64,000 nucleotides of DNA, taken from contig NZ_FXWK01000002.1 of the NCBI RefSeq assembly GCF_900177655.1, positions 620,001-684,000 on the forward strand, in the 5' to 3' direction. Position 1 is the first letter of the stretch. Every line of letters starts with the position of its first letter. Below the pieces are notes generated by a model. It worked only from the letters and a program-made list of their open reading frames with translations, did not search any database and had not been told where the DNA came from. Shown here piece by piece: positions 16,724-27,700 of the stretch. The position numbers and the translations under genes are program-made. The DNA is from Devosia lucknowensis. Its GTDB lineage: Bacteria > Pseudomonadota > Alphaproteobacteria > Rhizobiales > Devosiaceae.

Positions 16724-18412
16724 CTAGTACTTCGCCTGATCACTGCCGCAGAACGCGTCTACCGGGCTCTTGCCCTCGAAGGGCTTGCGGCCCATCAGGC
16801 ATTCGACCACGGCCGCCTGCATGTCCTCGTTGGAGCCATAGGCGTTGACATAGGTGGGCACCCGCGGCGCGTCGTGCAGGTAATAGGGATAGCCCAGCGA
16901 CACTATTAGGGTCGGCACATCGTGCCAGTAGCGCTTCATGGCGCCAAAGACCGAGCCGGTCAGCGCCTTCCAGTTGAGGAAGATGCGCTGACGGGTCAGC
17001 AAGGTTTCTTCGGCCAGAAGGTAAAGGACGAGATCGTAGTCCTTCGCGCTTACATCGAGATCGGCAGTGTATTCGGTGATCTCAAAACCTTCCTGACGGA
17101 GCAGGTCAGGCAGCGACAAGGGCAGCGGCACAGGCGCAAAGGGCTGGATGGCCCCGGTCGAGAAGATCAGCACGCGCTTGTGGCGGGAGGGGGAGAGCGG
17201 CAGGAGATTGGCGACGTCCTTGACAAGGGTTGGGACGCGCGCAGTGACCGAGGCGGATGTCAGCTTGCTTTCGGACCGGGCCATGATGACTTCGGCCGTC
17301 ATCTGCACCGGTTCGGGCCGATCGGCCTTGTGAAGACCGAGCGCGGCCTTGAGGGCGAGCACGCGCGTGACGGCTTCGTCGACGCGGTCCTGGCTGAGAC
17401 GGCCGTCGGCGACGGCCTTGACCAGATACATGAGGTCGGCGGTCGGATCGTCCGAGAAGAGGATGACATCGCAACCCGACACGATGGTCTGCGGCACCGT
17501 ATCCTCGCGGCGCCCCCAATCACCGAAGCCGGCCATGGGCGTAGCATCGGAAACGATGAGGCCGTTGAAACCCAGCCTCTCGCGCAGCAGCGTCTGGTTG
17601 AGGACAGCACTCTGGGTGGCCGGTCTATAGGCCTCCGCGCCGGCATCGGGATCGAGTTCGCGGACGAAGGCCGGGAAGGCAATGTGGGCCGACATGACGC
17701 TCATGACGCCGGCATCGATGGCCGAGCGATAGAGCCGGCCGAATGTCTTTTCCCATTCGGCAAGCGTCAGCGGGTTTACGGTGGTCACCAGGTGCTGGTC
17801 ACGGTCGTCATAGCCCTCGCCGGGCCAGTGCTTGACCGTGGCGGCAACACCATGGGTCTGGAAAGCACGAATCTGCGCCAGCGCATGCCGTTCGATCCGC
17901 TCGACGTCATCGCCATAGGAACGCGTGCCGACAATGGCGCTCTGGAACGCCTTGTTGATGTCTATGACCGGTGTAAAGCTCCAGTTGAGCCCGACTGCGC
18001 GCGCTTCCTGAGCCATCAGCGTGGAAATGGCTGTGGTCGCCTCGACATCGTCGACCGCTGCAAGGCCCAGCGGGTTGGGCACTTCGGTGCCGAAAGGCAG
18101 GCTCATGCGGCTGCCTTCGAGGTCGGCGCTGACCGTCATCGGTACAGGGCCGACCGTGTCGATCTGACGCATCAGGGCAATTTCTGCCGCCAGGTCTGGG
18201 GTGTAGATGCGGGTTATGCCGCCCGGCTTGAAACTGCGGATGGCGTCCATAGCGTCTTCCGGCGCCTCGCGCGACAGCAGCACGAATAGTTGGGCCAGCT
18301 TGTCGCGCGGCGTGAGCTTGTCGCGCGTTTCATGCACCCAGGCCACCGCATCGTCATCGAGATTGAAAGGGGCGGCAGAAAGATCGATGGCAGCCAAGGA
18401 CGGGCTCCCCAC
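16724..18412 (-). CDS. Glycoside hydrolase family 3, NagZ-like beta-N-acetylhexosaminidase
   Basis: A 562-residue enzyme with a GH3 TIM-barrel (about 30-360) and a C-terminal alpha/beta domain (about 400-560). Catalytic elements are the KHWPGEG loop (K194, H195), H207 as the candidate acid/base in the DxH-type site, and the nucleophile D289 in LIVSDA. It resembles NagZ-type enzymes that cut N-acetylglucosamine from muropeptides, but the C-terminal domain makes it longer than the roughly 340-residue NagZ. No signal peptide is evident. It is the last gene of a long minus-strand run. Confidence 0.85.
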   Translation of the reverse strand: MGSPSLAAIDLSAAPFNLDDDAVAWVHETRDKLTPRDKLAQLFVLLSREAPEDAMDAIRSFKPGGITRIYTPDLAAEIALMRQIDTVGPVPMTVSADLEGSRMSLPFGTEVPNPLGLAAVDDVEATTAISTLMAQEARAVGLNWSFTPVIDINKAFQSAIVGTRSYGDDVERIERHALAQIRAFQTHGVAATVKHWPGEGYDDRDQHLVTTVNPLTLAEWEKTFGRLYRSAIDAGVMSVMSAHIAFPAFVRELDPDAGAEAYRPATQSAVLNQTLLRERLGFNGLIVSDATPMAGFGDWGRREDTVPQTIVSGCDVILFSDDPTADLMYLVKAVADGRLSQDRVDEAVTRVLALKAALGLHKADRPEPVQMTAEVIMARSESKLTSASVTARVPTLVKDVANLLPLSPSRHKRVLIFSTGAIQPFAPVPLPLSLPDLLRQEGFEITEYTADLDVSAKDYDLVLYLLAEETLLTRQRIFLNWKALTGSVFGAMKRYWHDVPTLIVSLGYPYYLHDAPRVPTYVNAYGSNEDMQAAVVECLMGRKPFEGKSPVDAFCGSDQAKY

Positions 18413-18470
18413 AGTGTTCTCGTTATCGTTGCCCTGGCATAGCAGACCGCTTGGCCGCCAACCAGAATGA

Positions 18471-18496
18471 ACACCGCCGAAATGCTTCGGCGGTGT
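18471..18496 (-). terminator. Hairpin after the second thioredoxin gene
   Basis: ACACCGCCGAA and TTCGGCGGTGT form an 11-base-pair stem with an ATGC loop just downstream of the minus-strand thioredoxin gene. The T-run is poor, so termination strength is uncertain. Confidence 0.6.
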
Positions 18497-18523
18497 GGCA
18501 AAACTGAGGATGATCCCAGGTCG

Positions 18524-18865
18524 TCAGGCGGCGTGCTGTTCGAGCCACTTGATCAGTTGCACGCGGCTCTGGCCGGCGCCGACCTTGAGATCGACCGGTT
18601 GCCCGTTCTTGAAGATGATGAGCGTAGGCATGGCGCGGACGTTATATTGAACCGTAATGCCGGGATTGGCGTCGACATCGAGTTTGACGATCTTGACGCT
18701 GTCGGAGAGCTCATCGGCCAAGGCTTCGATCGTGGGCGACATCGCCTTGCAGGGCGGGCACCACTCGGCCCAGAAATCCACCAGCACGGGCTTGTCGGCG
18801 CCCAGCACCTCATCGGCAAAATTCGCGTCCGTCACGTTGAGCGCCACAGCATCCTCCATCGGCAT
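18524..18865 (-). CDS. Thioredoxin-like protein with WCPPC active site
   Basis: A 113-residue single-domain thioredoxin. The active site is W35-C36-P37-P38-C39, where canonical thioredoxin has WCGPC; the cis-proline loop RAMPT is kept. The extra proline is expected to raise the redox potential, as in some thioredoxin variants. It follows trxA in tandem, but a clear terminator lies between them, so it should have its own promoter. There is no signal peptide. A likely origin is duplication of trxA. Confidence 0.88.
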   Translation of the reverse strand: MPMEDAVALNVTDANFADEVLGADKPVLVDFWAEWCPPCKAMSPTIEALADELSDSVKIVKLDVDANPGITVQYNVRAMPTLIIFKNGQPVDLKVGAGQSRVQLIKWLEQHAA

Positions 18866-18941
18866 CAGGCGATGAAGTTAGGCCGAGTCGCGGGCGGGTG
18901 GAAAGAGATGGATTTGCCCCGGAGCACGCATGGAAAACAAA

Positions 18942-18969
18942 AACACCGCCGCAGAGCTCCGGCGGTGTT
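18942..18969 (-). terminator. Intrinsic terminator of trxA
   Basis: AACACCGCCG pairs with CGGCGGTGTT around an eight-base loop; on the minus strand it is followed by TTTGTTTTCC. It lies 26 bases after the trxA stop codon and separates the two thioredoxin genes. Confidence 0.85.
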
Positions 18970-18995
18970 GGTAACCTCGAAGATGTGCAACAGGC

Positions 18996-19319
18996 TCAGG
19001 CAGCGTGGCCTTCGAGCCACTTGGTGAGACCCGCCTTGGGCGTACCGGCACCGATCTTCATGTCGGCAGCGGCGCCACCCTTGAACAGGATCATCGTCGG
19101 GATCGAGCGCACGCCGTACTGGGCGGCAATGCCCGGGTTCTCATCGACGTTGAGCTTGACGATCTTCACCTTGCCCTGGAGTTCGGTGGAGAGTTCGTCG
19201 AGCACCGGCGCGATCGCGCGGCACGGGCCACACCACTCGGCCCAGAAATCTACCAGGACGGGTTCGTTGGAATTGAGAACTTCCTGGCCGAACGTGGCTT
19301 CGGAAACGGCTTTGGTCAT
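18996..19319 (-). CDS. trxA: Thioredoxin 1
   Basis: A 107-residue cytoplasmic disulfide reductase, reduced by thioredoxin reductase and donating electrons to ribonucleotide reductase and others. The canonical active site WCGPC is at residues 29-33, with VDFWAEW before it and the cis-proline loop RSIPT after. The ATG at 19319 is preferred because AAGG lies ten bases upstream; an ATG three codons earlier (19328) has the same sequence only one base away. It lies downstream of addA, as in many relatives. Confidence 0.93.
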   Translation of the reverse strand: MTKAVSEATFGQEVLNSNEPVLVDFWAEWCGPCRAIAPVLDELSTELQGKVKIVKLNVDENPGIAAQYGVRSIPTMILFKGGAAADMKIGAGTPKAGLTKWLEGHAA

Positions 19320-19485
19320 GGTTTTCATGCCTTTTTTGACTGTTGCGCCGATGTAAGGCCCCTCGGCCTCAGGCATACGGCACGACCGAAAATTCCAGAA
19401 TCCGCTGCGAGCCGAAGCGCGCAGGGAAAACGGCGGTTTCTTTGCTCCCAAAGCTGGTGAGAGTCCAGCCTCGCGACAAGTCCGA

Positions 19486-22400
19486 TCACCGCAGGGTGAA
19501 ATCCGAACGCGCTGCCTCGAGCAGATCGTCCGGCAGAATCATCAATGATTCCAACTCTGTCCAGAGAATCGCGGCCCTTACGGACCGCCCCGGGAAAAGC
19601 TGGTGTGCAACCAGTGCATATAATCCAAGCTGGGTCAGGTAGTTCCGCGCCACCGCTTCGGGCGCTGCCGGTACCGCTGCGTCGGATTTGTAGTCGACCA
19701 CCAGCACACCTGAGTCGTCAACCACGACCCTGTCCATGCGCCCGCTGACCCAAACCAGTTCCTGCTGCTGCTTGAGAGGAACCCGGAAACCGAGTTCGGC
19801 CCGGCTGCCGGTGTCGAAAAGCGCGGTCAGTTCGGGCCGCGACAGGATGGATATGGCCTTGGTAGCGAGGCGACCATGGAGGTCGGCATGCTCTGGCAGC
19901 AGCGCCTCAAGCGCCCTTGGGGCCACGCGCTCCCAGTCCTCGCGCGGTACGCGGCCCAGATGCTGCAGCAGAGCATGAAGAGCGATGCCCTCACGACGCG
20001 CCGAATCGGCGTCGCGCACGGCTTCAGCGCGGGTCTGCAGGGCCGGCGGCCGCGCCGCGCCCTTGCCTGCGTGGGAGGGATTTACGAACTTTGGCCGTTG
20101 CGGTGCAACCACGCCACCGAATGCCCAGTCGTCACGCTCGACGGTCCGTGCGGCCGGCTCCGGCAGAAACCGGGACGCGGTAAGCGCGGGATAGACGAGG
20201 CCGACTTCCGCGCCTTCCGCATTGACCAGCGGCTGCGCGGCATCACGCAGTCCGGCTTCTATGGCCTCATACCATGTCGACGCCAGCTGGGTTTCCGGCT
20301 TTTGGCCAGCGCCGAGCGGGCCGGTGACATAGAGCTCGTCCTCGGCCCGGGTCATGGCTACGTAGAGGCGTCGCCAGTATTCCTCGGCGAGCACGGCGTC
20401 GATGCCCTGGCGCAACTGAGCTGTCGCCTGGACGTGCTGGCTCTTCGAGGCAGCATGGATCAGCAACGGGCCGACTGGCTCCTCGATGGCATAGACCGCC
20501 TTCCCGGTCTGGCGTCCGGACGGCTTGGCGGTGGCATCGGCGAGAATGACGATGGGCGCCTCGAGACCCTTGGCGCCGTGGACCGTCATGACGCGGACGC
20601 CACCGCCGGTCTCGGCCAGTTCGCGCTTGATGGTGACGGCCCGGCGGCGCATCTCCGCGGCAAAACCCTGGAGCGACGGCTGCGGGCGATTTTCGTGATC
20701 GAGCGCCAGGTCCAGCAGTTCGGACAGCACCTCGTCGACTTCAAGCCCGAGCCGGGCATGAAACCGCTGCAGACCGCCGGACGCATAGAGCACGCCTGCC
20801 AAAAACTCGAACGGGCGCTCCATATCGAGCTCGGACCGCCAGCGGCCCAGTTTCGTGGCCGCATCATGGGCAACGGGGATGGATGACGCGAACAGGGCCG
20901 ACCACAGGGATTGCCCGCGCGCGCGCGGCTGGGCGAGCGCGTAAAGGTCGTCTTCGCCCAATTCGAAAAGCGGAGAGCGCAACAGCGCCGCCAATTGCAG
21001 ATCATCGGCGGGGTTGAGCAGCACGTCGATGAGCGCCAGCAGATCGAGCACCGCGATATGGCCGGTCACGGCCAGCCGGTCTGCGCCCGGCGTCGGCAGC
21101 CCTTCGCTGCGCAAAGCGCGAATGATCTCCTGGAAAAGCGGACCGCGTTTCTGGACGAGGATCAACACGTCATCGGCGCGTACCGCGCGATTGCGCTCGC
21201 CCAGGACGCGGCCCTCACTGACCCAGCCGCGAATTTCACGGGCGATGCGCAGCGCCACCTGACGATTGGCGCTCTGCTCGGCTTCCACCACGGTGACCGG
21301 CCAGGCGGAGATGTCACGCTCCACCTTTTCTTCCTGCACCGGAGTCCATAGGTTTACCGAACCGCCCGGATGCACGCGGGCGGGCTGGTGGATAACTTTG
21401 TCCTCGGCCAGCAGGGCCTTCTGGATATCGGGACGGTCACAAACGCGATCCACAGCGTCGAGAATGCCCTTGAGCGTGCGGAAACTGGTGTGGAGGCGCA
21501 CATTCTCGAACGGCTTTTCGGCTTGAGCGGCCTTGCGCGCCATTTCCCGGCCGGTCACACCGAACAGCACGGGCTGCGCACCCTGGAACGAATAGATGGA
21601 CTGCTTCTGATCGCCCACGGCAAAGACCGATCGTGGCCGCGACACGGCGCCGGCCCCGCTGAAGAATTCTTCGGCAAGGGCATTCACCACACGCCACTGC
21701 TGGGCGTTGGTGTCCTGACTCTCGTCAACCAGGATATGGTCGATGCCGGCATCGAGCTTGTACTGCACCCAGGGACCAAGCGAGCGATCGGCGAGGAGGT
21801 TACCGAGCTTTTCGATGAGGTCGTCGAAATCGAGCAGGGCATGGCGACGCTTCTCATCGTCATAGTGCCGGACGATTGCCGCCACCACGTCGAGCAAAGC
21901 CTCGCTGCGCGCCACCAGCATGGCGCCAGCCAGCTGCGCCTCGAGCGCGAAGATGCGATCGCGTTCCTCTTCGAGTAATGGCTGAAGTTCCACCCGCGCC
22001 TTGCGCTGTTCGGCATTGAGAAGGTTGGCACGCGGTCGCTTCTCGCCATCTTTTTCGGTGAGAAACAGATCGCAGAGCTGGTCGGCCGTCAGCCGGTCCG
22101 GATTGAGTCGGGCGACAAGATCTATGAAACGCGCGCCCTTCGTCCTTGCAGGATCGGCATCGAAACTCGAGACGATGTCTTCCCACACCGCACGGGTCAG
22201 CGCCGTCTGCTCGACAATGGCGGTTGTTATGTCGGCCTGGTCACCGGGCGCCCCGACAAGCCTGCGCAACCGGGCCTTGGCGGCGGACAGGTCGGAGAGA
22301 ACGGACTTGAGACGCGCACCCTCGCTCAGCGCAGCGGTGATGGCATCGGAAATGGCGTGATCGCTGAGGAGGCCGAAGAGAATTTCGACTGCCCCGGCGT

Positions 22401-22935
22401 TCTCACCGCCGCGCAGTCCCTCGGCGAGCACGCTCTCGCGCGCCATCAACAGCATGTTAGCCTGCCGATCCTCCTCGATGACGGCGAAATCGAAGGGAAC
22501 CCCGGCCTCAATGGGAAAACGGTGCAGCACCGCCTCGCAGAAGGCATGGATGGTGAGGATGCGCAGGCCGCCGGGCGTTTCGAGCGCGCGGGCGAAGAGA
22601 ATGCGTGCCGCGTCGAGCTGCGCAGGCAGGGGATCGCGTCCGGTCAGCGCTCGCAGCTTATCGCGCAGGACTTCTGCCTCGTCGACTGCCCATTCCGCCA
22701 GTCGAGCACCCACGCGCTTGCGCATCTCTGCGGCAGCGGCCTTGGTATATGTGAGGCAGAGGATGGATTGCGGCTTCACCCCCGAAAGCAGCAGGCGCAA
22801 CACCCGGTTGGTCAGAACGAAAGTCTTGCCCGAGCCGGCATTGGCTTCCACCCAGATCGAGTAATCCGGATCGCTGGCCCGGGCCTGGCTGGCGCTGGTG
22901 TCGGAGGGTGGCAGAACGGGACCGCGATCGCTCAT
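19486..22935 (-). CDS. addA: Double-strand break repair helicase AddA
   Basis: A 1149-residue UvrD-type helicase with a C-terminal RecB-family nuclease, partner of AddB in resecting broken DNA ends for RecA. Walker A is ANAGSGKT (31-38); DDLI and [11 protein letters not shown] mark motif [15 protein letters not shown] is motif V. The nuclease site is DYKSD near residues 1081-1085. The chosen ATG overlaps the addB stop by four bases (ATGA); ten further codons upstream are open but would overlap addB. This is the alphaproteobacterial substitute for RecBCD. Confidence 0.95.
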   Translation of the reverse strand: MSDRGPVLPPSDTSASQARASDPDYSIWVEANAGSGKTFVLTNRVLRLLLSGVKPQSILCLTYTKAAAAEMRKRVGARLAEWAVDEAEVLRDKLRALTGRDPLPAQLDAARILFARALETPGGLRILTIHAFCEAVLHRFPIEAGVPFDFAVIEEDRQANMLLMARESVLAEGLRGGENAGAVEILFGLLSDHAISDAITAALSEGARLKSVLSDLSAAKARLRRLVGAPGDQADITTAIVEQTALTRAVWEDIVSSFDADPARTKGARFIDLVARLNPDRLTADQLCDLFLTEKDGEKRPRANLLNAEQRKARVELQPLLEEERDRIFALEAQLAGAMLVARSEALLDVVAAIVRHYDDEKRRHALLDFDDLIEKLGNLLADRSLGPWVQYKLDAGIDHILVDESQDTNAQQWRVVNALAEEFFSGAGAVSRPRSVFAVGDQKQSIYSFQGAQPVLFGVTGREMARKAAQAEKPFENVRLHTSFRTLKGILDAVDRVCDRPDIQKALLAEDKVIHQPARVHPGGSVNLWTPVQEEKVERDISAWPVTVVEAEQSANRQVALRIAREIRGWVSEGRVLGERNRAVRADDVLILVQKRGPLFQEIIRALRSEGLPTPGADRLAVTGHIAVLDLLALIDVLLNPADDLQLAALLRSPLFELGEDDLYALAQPRARGQSLWSALFASSIPVAHDAATKLGRWRSELDMERPFEFLAGVLYASGGLQRFHARLGLEVDEVLSELLDLALDHENRPQPSLQGFAAEMRRRAVTIKRELAETGGGVRVMTVHGAKGLEAPIVILADATAKPSGRQTGKAVYAIEEPVGPLLIHAASKSQHVQATAQLRQGIDAVLAEEYWRRLYVAMTRAEDELYVTGPLGAGQKPETQLASTWYEAIEAGLRDAAQPLVNAEGAEVGLVYPALTASRFLPEPAARTVERDDWAFGGVVAPQRPKFVNPSHAGKGAARPPALQTRAEAVRDADSARREGIALHALLQHLGRVPREDWERVAPRALEALLPEHADLHGRLATKAISILSRPELTALFDTGSRAELGFRVPLKQQQELVWVSGRMDRVVVDDSGVLVVDYKSDAAVPAAPEAVARNYLTQLGLYALVAHQLFPGRSVRAAILWTELESLMILPDDLLEAARSDFTLR

Positions 22936-25900
22936 GCCTCGTCTTCTCCGTCGACCGCGGTCCATTCCGCGGTGCGGGCCAGGTGGTCGTAGGCACCGGC
23001 AAAGCGCTGTCCCTTGATGGGAAGGAGGCGCGATGGCATCGGGGTATCGCGCAAGAGGAAATGTTCGATCTGGCGCTGCATGCGAAGCCAGACCTCGTCG
23101 GCGAGTTCCATGACGCTCATGCCCTCGGGCAGCACGAAACCGCTGGGCTTGAAGGCCTCGGGACCGAGGCCGATCTTGACATAGGTGAGAGCGCTGGTTT
23201 GTGCCGGCGCCATCGCCTTGAACCCGCCATTGTGCGCGATCAGTGCCTCGACCGGCAATTGCGGCGCCTCGAAACCGCGCATCGCGCCCGAGCTGGGCGG
23301 CGAGCCGGTCTTGAAGTCGAGGATTTCAAGCGTTCCATCGCGCAGGACATCGGCGCGGTCGGCACTGCCGGTGATCCTGAAGGGCTCCGCGAGCTTGAGG
23401 GGCCATTCGCCACGGACTTCGGCGTGCCGCTCGCGAACCGTGTGGGCTCGACCTTTTTCGAAGTCGAGAAACTGGCCGGCAGCGGTGGCAAAGCGCCGCA
23501 ACCAGATGTCGCGGCGCTCGCCGATGGCGTCGAGCCCGGCGAATTCTTCGGACGCAATCTGCATCAGCCGGTCAAAGGCGAGCGGATCCGCGGGGTCGAT
23601 GCCCTCCTCGACGAAGCGCGCGAAAATGGCGTGGATGATGGTACCGCGCTCACGGGCGTCGGGGTCTTCGCCAAGCGTATCGAGGGGCCGGAGGCGCAGC
23701 ACATGCTTGGCGTAAAGATCATAGGGCGAGCGCATCAGCGTCTCGATCTCGGTCACTGAGAGCTGGCGCGGCCGGACCGCGGCTGGCGGATTGGGTTGCG
23801 GCCGAATGGCGGGGGAGACCTGGGCGACGGCGTCGATCCCCCGCGCCTGGTCGATCCATATGGCGCCACGCTGGCGAAGCATTTCTGCAGCTGGGGCGCC
23901 GATGAATGCGTCGAGGCGCTGCAAGAGGCGCGAGGGCAGGGACGGGCTGGCGCCGACACGATCGGCATAGCAGAGGATGACCTCGGCATTTCCCAGCGCC
24001 TGGGCGAAGTCATGCGCGGCAAGACCATGCTGCCGCTCGGGCGGCTCAAGGCCGGCGGCGAGGCGCATGCCACGGCTCAGCCAGGGTCCAGGGTCGGCAG
24101 TACCCGGCCACTTGTCCTCATTGAGAGCGCCCAGGATCAGGATATCCGGGCTCATGAGGCGGGCTTCGAGCTGACCCCAGATGGCGATATCGGTGCGGCG
24201 GTCTTCGGGGATGCGGTGGCGCACTTCGACGCCAGCCATCAATGCCGACAACACATCCTCAAGACCATGGGGCGCAAAGCGGTGCCCCTTGCCTGATAGC
24301 GCGGCCACGCTGTCGATCCAGGCCAGGAATTCCTCGCGGCCGGGCAAGGGCGCATCGGGACTGATGGCGAGCACTGCCGACCCAAGCGCCGCAGCAAGCG
24401 CGGAGGCCGGCAGCTCCTTTTCCGACGTCAGCGACACGAGCGGCGCCGTCGCCAGTTCGAGGCGGTCCAGAAGGTCAGCCATGACGACAGCGTCGTCGGG
24501 CGAGATGGGCCTGCGCCGCTCGTCCGCGTCGCTGGCCATGCGCGCTGCCAGAAGCGCGCGCAGGCCCGCAAAACCAGGGCTGGGTCGCTGGCCTCGAAGC
24601 AGCAGCAGATCGATCCGGTTCACGGTTTCCGCCAACGCGACGCGGTCGGTGCCCAGTGTGGTGGCGCGATTGCGCAGCAGCGCCATGAGGTCGACCGGGG
24701 TCACCCTGTTGACCACAAGGGCCAGAACCTGCCGGGCCAGGCGTCCGGCCGAAGACAGAAACAGGGGCGTGCCTGCGGCATCGTCAACCACGATATCAAA
24801 GCGCCGCAGTTCGGCGGCGATCCTGCGGGCCAGATTGCGGTCCGGCGTGATGATGCCAACGCTCTTGCCTGCTTCCAGCGCCGCGCGGCCGGCCAGCGCC
24901 ATGGCGCGCGCTTCCTCGTCTTCGTTGCGGGCGCGGACGACGGAAACGCCGTGAAGCGCCTCGGCCAGCGACGCGTCGTCGAAGCGCTGGTCGGACCAGA
25001 GCGCGGTAGCCGCGGTGGGTGCCAATGCCAGGTTCACCAGCGGCGTCCGCAGGTGCTCGGCATGGCAAAGTTCGGTCACCTCACCAGCGCTGGATCCGAA
25101 GCGGCGCAGCAGATGGGCGAGGCCATACTGGGGATGGCCATGCGGATTGGTCGCGGGATCGAGCAGCGCCTCGTGCATCGCCGGGGTCATGGCCATGTCG
25201 AGACCGGGCAGCACAACGGCGCCGCGAGGCAGACCTGCGATGGTGTGCAGCAGCCGCGCCGTAGCAGGGATCGAGCCGGTGGAGCCAGCCGCGATCACTG
25301 GCCGATGATCGTAGAGAAATCCGGCGGCATTGGCCTGTCGATCGAGCCGCAGCCGGCGCAGGTAAGCCCGATCGGCGCGCTTTGCGTCCTCGAGCCAGGC
25401 TGGCCATGCCTCGAGCGCGATATTGAGAAACCTCAGCGTCTGCTGCCAGTAGTCGCCCAGTTCGAGAGCCATATCGGCGCCTAGAGACGCGATGGCCGCC
25501 GGACTGCGCTCCTCGATCGCGAGGTCGTCGATCAGCACGCCCAGCGACTCGGCCATGGAGAAAATCTCGGCGGCCGTCGGTGGCGTCGAAAAGGCCTCGC
25601 GACCTTCCACCGTATGCGCCCAGGCGGCAACCAGGCTGGAGAGCTGCAACCGGCGCTCGAGGCTGCCAGCCAATTGCGGCAAGGGTCCGGTATCGAAAGG
25701 CGGGAGAAACGGCTCCTCGTCGTCGACCTCGCCACCAAAGGTCCGCAGGTCAGGCAGGAGGCCCCGGAAATCGCGATGGGCCGCGAATGCCTCGGCCAGA
25801 CTGTCCTGCGCGCGTCGCGTCGGCAGGATGATGGTCACGTCAGACAACCAGAACGGCCCCGACTGGTCCCATCCACCCAGCAGGCGTCCGTCCATCACCG

Positions 25901-25955
25901 CGTCAACGAGACAGGGCAGGAATGGCGTGTGCGGGGCGATGGAGAAGAGGCTCAT
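22932..25955 (-). CDS. addB: Double-strand break repair protein AddB
   Basis: A 1007-residue inactivated-helicase/nuclease subunit. The C-terminal nuclease is seen in RGTIIHAIFARF and LEILDFKTG, the Mg-binding DxK site. The position where Bacillus AddB carries the first iron-sulfur cysteine reads SPYDLYAKH, with serine in place of cysteine, and no CxxC cluster closes the protein, as is usual for alphaproteobacterial AddB. It overlaps addA downstream and the nucleotidyltransferase gene upstream, each by four bases, so all three are translationally coupled. Confidence 0.92.
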   Translation of the reverse strand: MSLFSIAPHTPFLPCLVDAVMDGRLLGGWDQSGPFWLSDVTIILPTRRAQDSLAEAFAAHRDFRGLLPDLRTFGGEVDDEEPFLPPFDTGPLPQLAGSLERRLQLSSLVAAWAHTVEGREAFSTPPTAAEIFSMAESLGVLIDDLAIEERSPAAIASLGADMALELGDYWQQTLRFLNIALEAWPAWLEDAKRADRAYLRRLRLDRQANAAGFLYDHRPVIAAGSTGSIPATARLLHTIAGLPRGAVVLPGLDMAMTPAMHEALLDPATNPHGHPQYGLAHLLRRFGSSAGEVTELCHAEHLRTPLVNLALAPTAATALWSDQRFDDASLAEALHGVSVVRARNEDEEARAMALAGRAALEAGKSVGIITPDRNLARRIAAELRRFDIVVDDAAGTPLFLSSAGRLARQVLALVVNRVTPVDLMALLRNRATTLGTDRVALAETVNRIDLLLLRGQRPSPGFAGLRALLAARMASDADERRRPISPDDAVVMADLLDRLELATAPLVSLTSEKELPASALAAALGSAVLAISPDAPLPGREEFLAWIDSVAALSGKGHRFAPHGLEDVLSALMAGVEVRHRIPEDRRTDIAIWGQLEARLMSPDILILGALNEDKWPGTADPGPWLSRGMRLAAGLEPPERQHGLAAHDFAQALGNAEVILCYADRVGASPSLPSRLLQRLDAFIGAPAAEMLRQRGAIWIDQARGIDAVAQVSPAIRPQPNPPAAVRPRQLSVTEIETLMRSPYDLYAKHVLRLRPLDTLGEDPDARERGTIIHAIFARFVEEGIDPADPLAFDRLMQIASEEFAGLDAIGERRDIWLRRFATAAGQFLDFEKGRAHTVRERHAEVRGEWPLKLAEPFRITGSADRADVLRDGTLEILDFKTGSPPSSGAMRGFEAPQLPVEALIAHNGGFKAMAPAQTSALTYVKIGLGPEAFKPSGFVLPEGMSVMELADEVWLRMQRQIEHFLLRDTPMPSRLLPIKGQRFAGAYDHLARTAEWTAVDGEDEA

Positions 25956-26665
25956 GCCGGGCGAGCCCCCTGGGCTGCGGCGAGGGCTTTTTCCGTCTCA
26001 GCCAGGGCTTCTGGATCGCCGACATGGAACCACGGGGCATCCAGGACTATGCCCTTGAGGCTTTCCCGCTCCAAGGCTGTCTCGAACAGACGATTGAGGG
26101 AAAAAGTACCATCGGGGGTATCGGCAAACACCGTTTTGCCGATCAGCGCTACCCCGGCATAGATCACCGGCGCTCCGTAATCGAGCGTGATGCGTCCCAT
26201 TGGATCGAAACAGAAATCGTGGCTGCGGCCGAAACCGGTTGCCCGGTGCGGCTGCACGCAAAGCAGTACGATGTCTTCGGGAGCAGCATAACGCGCGATC
26301 ATGCGCTCAAGCGGCGCATCGGTGCCCTCGGGCCAGAACGCGTCCGTGTTCATGACGAAGAAAGGGTCGGAATGCAGCATCGGCAGTGCGGCCTTGACGC
26401 CACCGCCGGTGCCCAGCAGCTCAGCTTCCCTGTTGACCTTCAAGAGGCCGCCGAAATGGGCCAGAAGCTGGTCGGCACGATAGTGCGCATTGGCAACGAA
26501 GCGCTTGGCGCCCTCGGCACGCCCATTGGCCATGATGCGCTCGATCAGCGGAATGCCTGCGACCGGCACGAGGGGCTTGGGCAGGGTGTCCGTGAGCGGC
26601 CGCAGCCGCGTTCCGAGGCCGGCGGCGAGCAACATGACGTCGGGGAATCGGGCTGACTTTTCCAT
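25952..26665 (-). CDS. murU: Nucleotidyltransferase, MurNAc-1-P uridylyltransferase-like
   Basis: A 237-residue sugar-nucleotide transferase. The signature GLGTRLRPLTDTLPK is at 16-30, and DAFWPEG holds the metal-binding aspartate. Proteins in this position next to addB in alphaproteobacteria are usually MurU, which makes UDP-MurNAc in cell-wall recycling, often beside the kinase amgK and tsaE. Those two partners are absent here: accD lies 54 bases upstream instead. A mannose- or glucose-1-phosphate transferase cannot be excluded, so the symbol is tentative. Confidence 0.7.
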   Translation of the reverse strand: MEKSARFPDVMLLAAGLGTRLRPLTDTLPKPLVPVAGIPLIERIMANGRAEGAKRFVANAHYRADQLLAHFGGLLKVNREAELLGTGGGVKAALPMLHSDPFFVMNTDAFWPEGTDAPLERMIARYAAPEDIVLLCVQPHRATGFGRSHDFCFDPMGRITLDYGAPVIYAGVALIGKTVFADTPDGTFSLNRLFETALERESLKGIVLDAPWFHVGDPEALAETEKALAAAQGARPA

Positions 26666-26719
26666 GCCCGGATAGAACAGTTGCGGTGCGGACCTGTCCA
26701 GTCCGCAACGCGTCAGTGC

Positions 26720-27700
26720 TTATTCGGCGTGGGCTGCCGCGGCTGGCGGATCCACGTCGTCGTCGCCCTCGGCGGCAACCGCTGCGTCGCGCAGGCTGGC
26801 CTGAGCGGTGATGGCCTTGGTGCTGCTGACGGTGATCGCGTCATTGGGCGGCGCATTGGTCAGGATGGCCGCGAGCGAACCGATGGTCGAGCGCAGGTTG
26901 TGGCGATGCACGACCATGTCGACCATGCCGTGGCTGTAGAGATATTCCGAGCGCTGGAAGCCCTTGGGCAGCTTTTCGCGGATGGTCTGCTCGATCACGC
27001 GCTGGCCGGCAAAGCCGATCAAGGCGCCCGGCTCGGCCAGGTGGACGTCGCCGATCATGGCATAGGACGCTGTGACGCCGCCCGTGGTCGGGTTGGTCAG
27101 CACCACGAAGAAGGGCAGGCCGGCTTCGCGCAAGCGGAGCACGGCAACCGTGGTGCGGGGCATCTGCATGAGGCCGAGAACGCCTTCCTGCATGCGCGCG
27201 CCGCCGGAGGCCACGAACAGCACAAACGGCGTCTTGAGACGCACTGCGGTCTCGAGGCCGGTGATGATCCCCTGCCCCGCAGCCATGCCGAGCGATCCGG
27301 CCAGGAAATCGAAATCCTGCACGGCCACCGTCACGGCACGCTCATAGAGCTTGCCTGTCGCCACCAGAACGGCATCGTCGTAGCCGGTCTTGGCGCGGTT
27401 TTCCTTGAGCTGGTCGACATAGCGCTTCTGGGCGCGGAATTTTAGCGGATCCTGTGGAGCGGAAGGCACCGGGACGATGTCGTATTTGCCATCGTCGAGG
27501 AAGGTCGCGAGACGATCCACCGGCTTGATCTTCATATGGTAGCCCGAATTGGGCACGACCCACTGGTTCGCTTCGAGATCGCGATAGAACACCATCTCGC
27601 CCGATTCCGGATCCTTCACCCAAAGGTTTTCCGGCGTTTCCCGCTTGGGATTGAGAATGGAGCGGATCTTGGGGCGGACGAAATTGTCGATCCAGTTCAT
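26720..27700 (-). CDS. accD: Acetyl-CoA carboxylase carboxyltransferase subunit beta
   Basis: A 326-residue subunit that, with AccA, moves the carboxyl group from biotin to acetyl-CoA in the first step of fatty acid synthesis. The crotonase-fold core shows [10 protein letters not shown] and [11 protein letters not shown]. The N-terminal zinc ribbon of E. coli AccD has four cysteines; here the matching stretch ([15 protein letters not shown] to SGYHMK) has none. The end is an Ala/Asp-rich tail. The start MNWIDNF is the family start; upstream extension is not supported. It is downstream of trpA. Confidence 0.94.
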   Translation of the reverse strand: MNWIDNFVRPKIRSILNPKRETPENLWVKDPESGEMVFYRDLEANQWVVPNSGYHMKIKPVDRLATFLDDGKYDIVPVPSAPQDPLKFRAQKRYVDQLKENRAKTGYDDAVLVATGKLYERAVTVAVQDFDFLAGSLGMAAGQGIITGLETAVRLKTPFVLFVASGGARMQEGVLGLMQMPRTTVAVLRLREAGLPFFVVLTNPTTGGVTASYAMIGDVHLAEPGALIGFAGQRVIEQTIREKLPKGFQRSEYLYSHGMVDMVVHRHNLRSTIGSLAAILTNAPPNDAITVSSTKAITAQASLRDAAVAAEGDDDVDPPAAAAHAE

